From Candidatus Omnitrophota bacterium (lineage in GTDB: Bacteria > Omnitrophota > Omnitrophia > Omnitrophales > Danuiimicrobiaceae): DNA of 9,621 bases. The translations under genes were made by a program, and so were the position numbers. Below the pieces are notes generated by a model. The model was not told the origin of the DNA, searched no databases, and saw only the letters and a program-made list of their open reading frames with translations. The stretch covers positions 1 to 9,621 of the forward strand of contig JACQQO010000117.1 in NCBI GenBank assembly GCA_016206955.1, read 5' to 3'. This document shows positions 1 through 6,130 of this stretch, in pieces; position 1 is the stretch's first letter, and every line of letters starts with the position of its first letter.

Positions 1-1379
1 GTATTGACCGCAAGATTGCAGAGAAATTTGGTTATGCACACGAGACTGCAAATGTGATTCTTCTTGCTCCTGATGGAAAAGTAATTCTTCAGCTTAGAAA
101 CAAAGATGCCTATGACGACCACTTGGCTATGTACGGCGGGCATCTCGAAGTCGGTGAATCCCACGCTGATGCTGCGTTAGCGGAGACAAAACAGGAGGCG
201 GGAATCGAATATTTCAAGAATCCACAGGCCTTCATTGGTTATGAAAGTTACGATGAACCGGGGGATACTAATCGCGAACGACGTTCGTGGTTTTTGCGGC
301 ATTTGACTGAAGAAGAATGGACTACGATGAAACAAAAAAAGGCTGAAGATGAGAAAAAAGTGGGCGCCAGTCATTTGACCGACGACAGAGGCACATACAA
401 GAAAAAATTAAGTCAGCTATGGCCGCAAGGCAAGGGAGAGGTTACAGGGGTCTATACATTCACGGTTGATCAGATTGCAGCTGCGCCGCAAAAACCAAAC
501 CCGCAATCCAAACTTCGGAATAAAAATACTCGTTATTTAACTGTGATCGATATTTTTCAAGGTGTTACGGTAAAAACCGATGCTTTCTTCACGCCCGATG
601 CGTTCGACCGCTTAGTCAAGAATCCACTGCTTTGGACTAAAGTTCAAGAACACGCCCGGGCTGAGATGCGGAAAGAGGTTTCGGAAGCACCCGTGGATTC
701 TCTCAAAGAAGAATTGAGCGCGGCAGTTGCTTCAAAACGGGATTTCGAGTTTCGAGTTCGGATGATCGAAAATCAATCAAATCCGGAAGCGCTTGAGCGG
801 CTTGATTCGCTTATCCAAAGTGAAATTGTTGAAGCGTTTCAAAATGAAGGACTCATTCCTATACACCAACCTGCCATTTCTGGTGCCCGCACGGTTGTTA
901 TCAGCCCGTGGGCAGGAGTCGACGACGTTAAGACCCTGAAGAAAATGATTGATACGCTGCCTGAAAATGGCATGCTCATCTTTTCTGTTCCTGAAGAACA
1001 ATTGGCAAAAGCGCAGGATATTTATTCAAAATTTTCAAAGCAAAAGCAGAATCGTTCCTTGGCTGGGCGAATTAAATTAGAACGTTTGAGTTTGGCAGAT
1101 CTTGTCCGTATAAAGATAAACGAAATCGGAGCAACGCGTCAGTCAAGTAGACAGCTCATAGCTCCGCGCGAAGTCTTAAATACAAGATTCATAGTACCAA
1201 TAGTCGGAGCCGGCGCGGAGTTTCTCAAGAGAGGGATCCAGCTTGTCGTGATCGTGCCTGAAGGAGGAGTTCGGTTCGATATTCCGGGTCGATCGATTTC
1301 CAAAGGTTTCTTAGAAGAACTTATTACGTCTTGGCAGAATGACCAACTTGCGCTTGAAGAACAAATGAGCTCTGCATAA
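1..1379 (+). CDS. Nudix-like domain protein with long unrecognised C-terminal region (5' end outside window)
   Basis: The frame is open to the window edge (first full codon at nt 3), so the gene starts upstream. A GTG at nt 54 has no ribosome binding site and would cut off the first Nudix strand, including the His codon at 39-41 that precedes it, so I do not take it as the start. The segment from about nt 39 to 206 reads as the front of a Nudix hydrolase fold, with strand residues LLAPDGKVILQLR and then a Nudix box at nt 138-206. Against GX5EX7REUXEEXGU, the box keeps both Gly, the first Glu and two of the three Glu of REUXEE, but has Ala for Arg and Gln for one Glu, so activity may be reduced or altered. 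A charged insertion follows, then about 280 residues (nt 540-1379) that I cannot assign; they include a predicted helical Glu/Lys-rich stretch and strand-like hydrophobic blocks such as TVVISPW and QLVVIVPEGG. Neighbouring genes give no functional clue. Being a coding gene is near certain; the function is not known. Confidence 0.85.
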   Translation, partial: IDRKIAEKFGYAHETANVILLAPDGKVILQLRNKDAYDDHLAMYGGHLEVGESHADAALAETKQEAGIEYFKNPQAFIGYESYDEPGDTNRERRSWFLRHLTEEEWTTMKQKKAEDEKKVGASHLTDDRGTYKKKLSQLWPQGKGEVTGVYTFTVDQIAAAPQKPNPQSKLRNKNTRYLTVIDIFQGVTVKTDAFFTPDAFDRLVKNPLLWTKVQEHARAEMRKEVSEAPVDSLKEELSAAVASKRDFEFRVRMIENQSNPEALERLDSLIQSEIVEAFQNEGLIPIHQPAISGARTVVISPWAGVDDVKTLKKMIDTLPENGMLIFSVPEEQLAKAQDIYSKFSKQKQNRSLAGRIKLERLSLADLVRIKINEIGATRQSSRQLIAPREVLNTRFIVPIVGAGAEFLKRGIQLVVIVPEGGVRFDIPGRSISKGFLEELITSWQNDQLALEEQMSSA

Positions 1380-1428
1380 AAGGGATAATTGGCCTTAATT
1401 TTTTCTCACCACAGCCGATAAAAATCTG

Positions 1429-1434
1429 TATAAT
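1429..1434 (+). promoter_or_regulatory. Probable -10 element for the HAMP-like gene
   Basis: A perfect TATAAT hexamer lies at 1429-1434, 17 nt before the ATG at 1452. The expected -35 position (about 1406-1411, TCACCA) is a poor match to TTGACA, so this is a weak or activator-dependent promoter if it is real. A start of transcription near 1441 would leave an untranslated leader of only about 10 nt. It lies in the short gap after the Nudix-like gene. Confidence 0.45.
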
Positions 1435-1451
1435 ACGCAAAAACATATATT

Positions 1452-2024
1452 ATGGCTGACAATCGTCCGTCCGATAAACGTTCCATCCAAAATATTTTGA
1501 TCAACCGGCCCATGCAGCGCGAGTTCACGCTCGTGATGCTCGGAATCATGACCGCTGCCGCCATCGCCGTAGGCATGGTGATCAATTTTACCTTAAATGG
1601 TATTACCGAAGGTGCCCCTCAAACTATCTCTCGCACCACTTTAGAGCAAATGATTTTTGATGCCAATGCTCAACTGGTGGTTTCTTCGATTTTAATTATT
1701 TTTATCGCCGTTATTGTCACTGGATTTTTCGGTGTCTATTTCCTTCATCGGATCGCTGGACCGGTGTATCGATTTGGCCAAGTTTTAAGGCGAATGGGGA
1801 CGGGGGAGATTCCTTCTACAGTACAACTCAGAAGACGCGATTTCTTTAAAGAGACCGCAGAAGAACTTAACAAGGTGATCCAGCTTTTAAGAGATGTTGA
1901 TTCTACCTCGCAAAAATTAGAAAACTTGATTACCCATATTCCTGAGGACACCCTTACGCCCGAGGTGCGGACAAAGATTCAAGAAATCCACAGCACTTTG
2001 GCGCATCTTAGAAAATCGGACTAG
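1452..2024 (+). CDS. Small two-helix membrane protein with HAMP-like segment
   Basis: This 190-residue protein has a short polar N-terminus, a first membrane helix at about residues 25-48, a short extracytoplasmic loop of about 26 residues, and a second membrane helix at about 75-98. A HAMP-like segment follows at about 99-146: HRIAGPVYRF, then the GTGE turn, the basic LRRRD motif and EELNKVIQLL, the pattern seen in linkers of chemoreceptors and sensor kinases. The remaining 45 residues are heptad-like and probably form a coiled coil. There is no kinase, cyclase or methyl-accepting output domain and no room for a sensory domain, so it may act through a partner protein or be a structural or regulatory membrane protein; this is inference. 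No Shine-Dalgarno sequence precedes the ATG. It lies between a weak promoter and a terminator-like hairpin, so it is likely monocistronic. Family-level naming is moderately sure; its role is unknown. Confidence 0.85.
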   Translation: MADNRPSDKRSIQNILINRPMQREFTLVMLGIMTAAAIAVGMVINFTLNGITEGAPQTISRTTLEQMIFDANAQLVVSSILIIFIAVIVTGFFGVYFLHRIAGPVYRFGQVLRRMGTGEIPSTVQLRRRDFFKETAEELNKVIQLLRDVDSTSQKLENLITHIPEDTLTPEVRTKIQEIHSTLAHLRKSD

Positions 2025-2039
2025 TCATCTCTCAACTTA

Positions 2040-2061
2040 AAAAGCCCGCATGCGGGCTTTT
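2040..2061 (+). terminator. Palindromic intrinsic-terminator-like hairpin
   Basis: A perfect 22-nt palindrome starts 15 nt after the stop codon of the HAMP-like gene. It folds into a 9-bp stem (arms 2040-2048 and 2053-2061) with a CATG tetraloop; the core is GCCCG/CGGGC and the outer pairs are A-T. Only four T close the 3' arm before CC, so the U-tract is short and termination may be incomplete. The symmetric A-run means it could also act on the other strand. It separates the upstream gene from the nusA promoter. Confidence 0.75.
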
Positions 2062-2099
2062 CCGAATCATCAACTCCTTATTTTTAGGGGCTCTTCTAC

Positions 2100-2128
2100 T
2101 TGACACTCCGCCATTAATCTGATAGAAT
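2100..2128 (+). promoter_or_regulatory. Sigma70-type promoter of the nusA operon
   Basis: The -35 hexamer TTGACA at 2100-2105 matches consensus exactly. After a spacer of exactly 17 bp comes TAGAAT at 2123-2128, five of six bases of TATAAT. Transcription would start near 2135-2138. This is the best promoter in the window and lies between the upstream terminator-like hairpin and nusA, which fits its being the main promoter of the long operon. The call rests on visual matching to the bacterial housekeeping consensus. Confidence 0.8.
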
Positions 2129-2145
2129 TCGCGTCTAAATAAGCA

Positions 2146-2173
2146 CAGTCCTTACACTTATAAAAGTGGGCTG
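2146..2173 (+). promoter_or_regulatory. Possible antiterminator hairpin in the nusA leader
   Basis: Two consecutive helices can be drawn. CACTT (2155-2159) pairs with AAGTG (2164-2168) around an ATAA loop. CAGTC (2146-2150) pairs with GGCTG (2169-2173), one pair being G-U. The two are separated by a 4-nt bulge on the 5' side. The 3' side of this fold uses the bases that form the 5' arm of the terminator hairpin at 2162-2171, so the two structures exclude each other. No ligand-binding domain is visible in a leader of about 70 nt. The fold was drawn by eye and has no energy calculation or covariation behind it. Confidence 0.4.
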
Positions 2174-2198
2174 AAGTTGATGCCCGCTTTTTTATTTT
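2162..2198 (+). terminator. Leader attenuator (intrinsic terminator) upstream of nusA
   Basis: A 10-bp stem pairs 2162-2171 with 2182-2191; it is interrupted by no mismatch and has one G-U pair. The loop is the 10 nt TGAAGTTGAT. The 3' arm runs into TTTTTTATTTT, a good U-tract ending at 2198. It lies downstream of the operon promoter and only 8 nt before the nusA start codon, so it must be read through for any of the downstream genes to be expressed. Premature terminators in front of rimP-nusA operons are known from other bacteria, and NusA itself stimulates hairpin-dependent termination, so feedback control by NusA is a reasonable inference. The stem ends 15 nt before the ATG and could also hinder ribosome binding. 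Confidence 0.8.
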
Positions 2199-2206
2199 AG
2201 GAAGCC

Positions 2207-3400
2207 ATGAGCCAAGAGCTTTTAAATACACTCGAATATATCGAAAAGGAAAAGAGCATCAAAAAAGAGGTGCTCCTGGAAGCCCTCCGCCAAGCCCTCC
2301 TTTCTGCCTGCCGAAAGACTTTCCCGGGTTCAGAAGAGATTGATGTCCAAATCAACCCGCGCACAGCCGATATTCAACTGTTTGAGAAGGGAAAAGAGGT
2401 TTTCCATGCCGATTTTGGGAGGATTGCCGCACAAACGGCTAAACAGGTCATTATTCAAAAGATTCGTGAAGCTGAGCGAGAATCGGTTTATAATGAGTTC
2501 ACCAGAAAAGAAGGCGATATCGCGACCGGAACCGTCCATTGGATTGATCAGAAGCGAATCATAATCGATTTTGGCAAAACGGAGGGGATTCTTCCTGCAC
2601 GCGAGCAATCGCCCAATGATGATTTCCGACAGGGCGATACGATCAAAGTTTATGTTTTAGAGGTTAAAAAAACTGAGCGTGGACCCGAAGTAATTGTTTC
2701 GCGCGCGCACGCCAATTTTGTGAGGAAATTGTTTGAACTTGAAGTCCCCGAGATCCATGACCATATCGTTGAAATTAAATCGGTGGCGCGAGAAGTGGGT
2801 TCGAGAACAAAAATCGCAGTGTTTTCGAATGATCCGAAAGTCGATTGCGTGGGTTCCTGTGTGGGAATGCGCGGGCAAAGGGTAAAGAATATTGTCCGTG
2901 AGGTAGGCGGTGAGAAAATCGATATCGTCCGCTGGAGCGATGATCCCGAGGCTTATATTCGAAGCTCGCTGAGTCCGGCTGAACTTTCGGAAATTAAATT
3001 AAATCGGGAAACTAAAACGGCAGAAATTTTTGTCGCAGAAGATCAGCTTTCCCTTGCGATCGGAAAGAAAGGCCAAAACGTACGGCTTGCCTCGAAGCTG
3101 GTGGGGTGGACACTGGATATTCGAAGCACCAGCCAAAGAATTCCTTTAAGTTCGCTTAAAGGTGTTGGTGCTAAAACAGAAGAGCTTTTGAGAGCGGCCG
3201 GCATCACGAGTGTCAAGGATTTGCTTAAATCAAATCCGGAAGAACTGGGAAAAATTGAAGGGATCGGGCCCAAAACGGCAGAAAAAATTATTCAGGCCGC
3301 TCATGAAGCCGTTGTCGGGAAACGCCCGCCAGCTCCAGGGGAAGAAAAATCAGAAGAAAAATCAAAGGATGAAGAGAAGGAATCAGAGGAAAAAGAGTAA
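2207..3400 (+). CDS. nusA: Transcription termination/antitermination factor NusA
   Basis: NusA binds RNA polymerase and nascent RNA in the cytoplasm and affects pausing, termination and antitermination. The 397-residue protein shows the family order: N-terminal polymerase-binding domain (about 1-100), S1 domain (about 104-167), KH1 with the GMRG loop at 220-223, and KH2 with GKKG at 286-289 inside AIGKKGQNVRLA. Two helix-hairpin-helix motifs follow at about 314-366 (LKGVGAKTEELL and IEGIGPKTAEKI). A Glu/Lys-rich tail at about 378-397 ends the protein. It is somewhat longer than the short Bacillus-type NusA because of this HhH part and tail, and it lacks the two full acidic repeats of the E. 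coli protein. The ATG is preceded by AGGA at 2199-2202, directly after the attenuator U-tract. It is the first gene of the operon, with infB abutting it; rimP is not in front of it. Confidence 0.98.
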   Translation: MSQELLNTLEYIEKEKSIKKEVLLEALRQALLSACRKTFPGSEEIDVQINPRTADIQLFEKGKEVFHADFGRIAAQTAKQVIIQKIREAERESVYNEFTRKEGDIATGTVHWIDQKRIIIDFGKTEGILPAREQSPNDDFRQGDTIKVYVLEVKKTERGPEVIVSRAHANFVRKLFELEVPEIHDHIVEIKSVAREVGSRTKIAVFSNDPKVDCVGSCVGMRGQRVKNIVREVGGEKIDIVRWSDDPEAYIRSSLSPAELSEIKLNRETKTAEIFVAEDQLSLAIGKKGQNVRLASKLVGWTLDIRSTSQRIPLSSLKGVGAKTEELLRAAGITSVKDLLKSNPEELGKIEGIGPKTAEKIIQAAHEAVVGKRPPAPGEEKSEEKSKDEEKESEEKE

Positions 3401-5494
3401 ATGCGTGTTCAGAAACTGAAGAAAAAAGTAAAAATCACAAGCAAAGATGCCAAACCGGCGCCAAAAAAATCGATTGCCGTTAAAGCCAAACTTCATCCCA
3501 AAACTTCCCCGAAAGTTCGCGCTTCTAAGCCCGCCGCTGTCAAAAAAGTGAAAATAGATTCGAAAACTGTAGCTGTGAAACCAGCGCTTGAAAAAAAATC
3601 GGTCAAAATAGAAGCTCCTGCGCCAAAAGCGGAACCTGCCATCTCTCAGCCAAAAGTCAGAGCAGCCGAATTGCCCAAACATGAAGAACCAAAGGTCGCG
3701 CCACCTCCAACGCCTCCTTCTCCTCCGAAACAAGTTCCCATCAAAGTCGAAATGCCGATCACTGTGGGGGCATTGGCGGAAAAATTAAACGTTCGCGTCG
3801 CGGAACTCATTAAATCGCTGATTGGAATTGGTATTTTCGCCAATGTCAATCAGCTTTTGAACGAAGAGATTATTTGGAAGGCGAGCAAAGCCCTAGGCGT
3901 TGCCATCGAAAAAATCGAAGATAAAGAAACTAAAGCTGTTTTAGAAGATACGAAAGATGATCCTTCGAAGTTAAAGCCACGCCCTCCGGTGGTGACGATG
4001 ATGGGACATGTCGATCATGGGAAAACGTCCCTCTTGGATGCGATCCGCAAATCCAATGTGGCCGATAAGGAAGCGGGCCAAATTACCCAGCACATCGGAG
4101 CCTACGGAGTTGAAATTCCAGGGAAAGGCCACGTCACATTTTTAGATACCCCCGGCCATGAGGCATTTACAGCCATGCGTGCCCGAGGAGCGAATGTGAC
4201 CGATGTGGTCGTGCTCGTGGTTGCTGCAGATGACGGTGTGATGCCTCAGACAATCGAAGCGATTGACCATGCCCGTGCCGCAGGCTGTCCGATCGTCGTT
4301 GCCATCAATAAAAGCGATCTTCCCACTGCAGATTCCAATCGTGTGATGGGCGGCCTTCAAAAAATTGGTCTCATGCCTGAAGAGTGGGGCGGTAAAACCA
4401 TTTGTGTGAAAGTGTCGGCAAAAACTGGCACGGGAATTGATGATTTACTTGAGATGCTGCTTTTGGAAGCGGAAGTTTTGGAATTGAAAGCCAATCCTTC
4501 TCGACAGGCACAGGGAACGATCATTGAAGCGAGGCTTTCGAAGGGACAAGGAACCGTGGCAACGGTGCTCGTCCAAAATGGAACGCTCAAAGTGGGTGAT
4601 CTTGTGGTTGTCGGTCCATATTACGGTAAAGTAAGAGCGCTTAAGAACGACCGGGGAAAATCGGTGAAGGAGGCAGGGCCTTCCTATGCCGCTGAAGTGT
4701 TAGGGCTTTCGGGCACTCCGGAAGCGGGCGAAATTTTTGCGGTCGTGAATGATGAAAAAATCGCGCGGAAAATTGCTGAGAAAAAATCGATGGAGCTTCG
4801 TGAGCGTGCGATTAAAGGTTTTCATCCCAAACACCTTTCTCTTGAAGATTTGTACAGCCAAATGAAGGAAGGCCGTGTGAAAGAACTGAAGTTGATCGTG
4901 AAGGCCGATGTGCAGGGTTCGGTGGAAGCCTTGACTCAATCGCTCGAACAAACTTCTTCTGAAACGATCAAAATTCGTGTCATTCACGGTGCGGTAGGGG
5001 GAATCAATGAATCCGATATTATGCTGGCCGCTGCCTCTGATGCCATCGTGATCGGTTTTCATGTCAAATCCGATGAAGGGGCCCAAGTTTTGGGAGAACG
5101 CGAAGGCGTGGACGTTCGGTTTTATAACATCATTTATGAAGCCATTGAAGATGTGCGCAAGGCCATGGAAGGGCTCCTTGAGCCTACGATGAAAGAAGTG
5201 GTGGAAGGGCGCACTGAAATTCGTCAGGTGTTTCAATCTTCTAAGATTGGAGCCATCGGCGGCGGAGTTGTTAAGAAAGGAAAACTCGCCAGAAATCACA
5301 GCATTCGAGTGATTCGTAATAATATTGTCGTTCATGCGGGAAAGCTCGCCTCTCTGAAGCGCTTCAAAGATGATGTTCGGGAAGTACAGGAAGGCTATGA
5401 TTGTGGTGTTGTGGTGGAAGGATTCGGAGAACTGAAAGAGGGCGATATTTTGGAATCCTACCGAATTGAGAAAGTAGCAGGAAAACTCGTTTGA
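3401..5494 (+). CDS. infB: Translation initiation factor IF-2
   Basis: IF2 is the GTPase that delivers initiator fMet-tRNA to the 30S subunit and promotes subunit joining. The 697-residue protein begins with a low-complexity Lys/Ala/Pro-rich arm (about 1-115, with a Pro-rich PPPTPPSPP run). An IF2_N helical domain follows at about 118-172. The G domain starts near 195: G1 GHVDHGKTS (202-210), G2 GQITQHIGAY (226-235), G3 DTPGH (249-253), G4 NKSD (303-306) and G5 SAK (339-341). The beta-barrel and C-terminal domains II-IV follow in the usual order, ending with the fMet-tRNA-binding C2 domain (IGGGVVKKGKLARN and after). All GTPase motifs are intact; Ser in NKSD is a common-type variant. The ATG follows the nusA stop codon with no gap and AGAGGA lies about 9 nt upstream, suggesting translational coupling. 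Confidence 0.98.
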   Translation: MRVQKLKKKVKITSKDAKPAPKKSIAVKAKLHPKTSPKVRASKPAAVKKVKIDSKTVAVKPALEKKSVKIEAPAPKAEPAISQPKVRAAELPKHEEPKVAPPPTPPSPPKQVPIKVEMPITVGALAEKLNVRVAELIKSLIGIGIFANVNQLLNEEIIWKASKALGVAIEKIEDKETKAVLEDTKDDPSKLKPRPPVVTMMGHVDHGKTSLLDAIRKSNVADKEAGQITQHIGAYGVEIPGKGHVTFLDTPGHEAFTAMRARGANVTDVVVLVVAADDGVMPQTIEAIDHARAAGCPIVVAINKSDLPTADSNRVMGGLQKIGLMPEEWGGKTICVKVSAKTGTGIDDLLEMLLLEAEVLELKANPSRQAQGTIIEARLSKGQGTVATVLVQNGTLKVGDLVVVGPYYGKVRALKNDRGKSVKEAGPSYAAEVLGLSGTPEAGEIFAVVNDEKIARKIAEKKSMELRERAIKGFHPKHLSLEDLYSQMKEGRVKELKLIVKADVQGSVEALTQSLEQTSSETIKIRVIHGAVGGINESDIMLAAASDAIVIGFHVKSDEGAQVLGEREGVDVRFYNIIYEAIEDVRKAMEGLLEPTMKEVVEGRTEIRQVFQSSKIGAIGGGVVKKGKLARNHSIRVIRNNIVVHAGKLASLKRFKDDVREVQEGYDCGVVVEGFGELKEGDILESYRIEKVAGKLV

Positions 5495-5495
5495 C

Positions 5496-5777
5496 GTGCT
5501 CATCGGAACTTTGCAGTTGGAACTTAGGTTTTTTAATCCGCAATCCTTAAAAGAGAAGCGCGTTTTGCTTAAGAGCTTAACTGATCGGCTTAGAAAGCAA
5601 TTCAATGTTGCTGTGGCGGAATTAGACGGAATGGATCTTTGGCAAACAAGCACGTTAGCGGTCGCGAGCGTATCTTCCGAAACGAAACGCGTGAATCAAA
5701 TTTTAAGTTCCGTCCTTGAATTTGTGGGCCGCCAACATGGGATCGATATTATGAAACATCAGATGGAGATTTTCTAA
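5496..5777 (+). CDS. ylxP: DUF503 / YlxP-like protein, putative ribosome-binding factor
   Basis: This 93-residue protein matches the DUF503 (YlxP) family throughout. It has an N-terminal strand LIGTLQLELR, the family signature SLKEKR (residues 18-23), a DRLRKQFNVAVAELD stretch with the DLWQ motif, and a C-terminal helix-strand unit. YlxP sits between infB and rbfA in Bacillus and many other bacteria and has been linked to ribosome function, but its biochemical role is not established. The GTG start at 5496 lies one base after the infB stop codon and gives the expected N-terminus; AGGA at 5479-5482 is a rather distant ribosome site, so expression probably depends on coupling to infB. Length is normal for the family. 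Confidence 0.92.
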   Translation: MLIGTLQLELRFFNPQSLKEKRVLLKSLTDRLRKQFNVAVAELDGMDLWQTSTLAVASVSSETKRVNQILSSVLEFVGRQHGIDIMKHQMEIF

Positions 5778-5778
5778 G

Positions 5779-6126
5779 ATGCAGGCAAGGCGCGCTGATC
5801 GCGTGGCAGCTTTAATTAAACATGAGTTGGCCGAGGTGTTAGCGCGGGGGATGAGAGATCCGCGAATTGGATTTGTCACAATCACCGAAGTTAAAGTGAG
5901 CGATGACCTCAAGTATGCTCGGGTTTTTTATAGCGTGCTTGGAGATCAGGAAAAGAAAGAAGAAACTCAGAAAGGCTTAGATCAGGCGCGCGGATATTTT
6001 CAGCGTGATCTTGCGAACATACTGAAGCTGCGTTTTACGCCGCATCTTTCTTTTGAGTTAGATTCTTCATTAGAAGAGGGGTTAAAGATAGATGGAATTA
6101 TTAGAAAGATCCACCAAGAAGAGTAA
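5779..6126 (+). CDS. rbfA: Ribosome-binding factor A
   Basis: RbfA binds free 30S subunits and helps mature the 5' end of 16S rRNA and cold adaptation of ribosome assembly. The 115-residue protein has the family N-terminus RADRVAALIKHELAEVL, the DPRIGFVTITEVKVSDDL segment (27-44) of the type II KH fold, the YARVFYSVLG strand, and the terminal LRFTPHLSFELD...GLKID signature (83-105). Length is typical. It starts one base after the ylxP stop, with TGGAGA about 9 nt upstream inside ylxP. Its place next to infB and truB is the common bacterial arrangement. Confidence 0.96.
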   Translation: MQARRADRVAALIKHELAEVLARGMRDPRIGFVTITEVKVSDDLKYARVFYSVLGDQEKKEETQKGLDQARGYFQRDLANILKLRFTPHLSFELDSSLEEGLKIDGIIRKIHQEE

Positions 6127-6130
6127 ACGT

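Noticed and set aside
1380..1404. Possible terminator after the Nudix-like gene (AAGG at 1380-1383 with CCTT at 1393-1396, followed by a T-run)
   Set aside because: Only four base pairs can form with a 9-nt loop, too weak to call an intrinsic terminator despite the T-run.
2052..2187. Pairing of the upstream terminator arm (GCGGGC, 2052-2057) with the leader arm (GCCCGC, 2182-2187) in read-through RNA
   Set aside because: Only six contiguous bases match and each arm has a stronger local partner; such pairing would need read-through transcripts from the upstream gene, for which there is no sign.
2025..2206. tRNA gene (such as initiator tRNA) in front of nusA, as in E. coli
   Set aside because: No cloverleaf, TTCGA-type T-loop or CCA end is visible; the region is explained by the terminator, promoter and leader hairpins.
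3383..3733. Minus-strand open frame rich in Phe, Arg and Trp opposite the infB N-terminal arm
   Set aside because: The composition is simply the reverse complement of the Lys/Ala/Pro-rich linker codons of IF2; no start signal or family match.
4700..5653. A 317-codon open frame on the minus strand opposite infB
   Set aside because: It lies wholly against confidently assigned infB and ylxP coding sequence, has no recognisable domain, is rich in Phe, His, Asn and Ser as expected of an antisense shadow, and has no ribosome site or neighbours on that strand.
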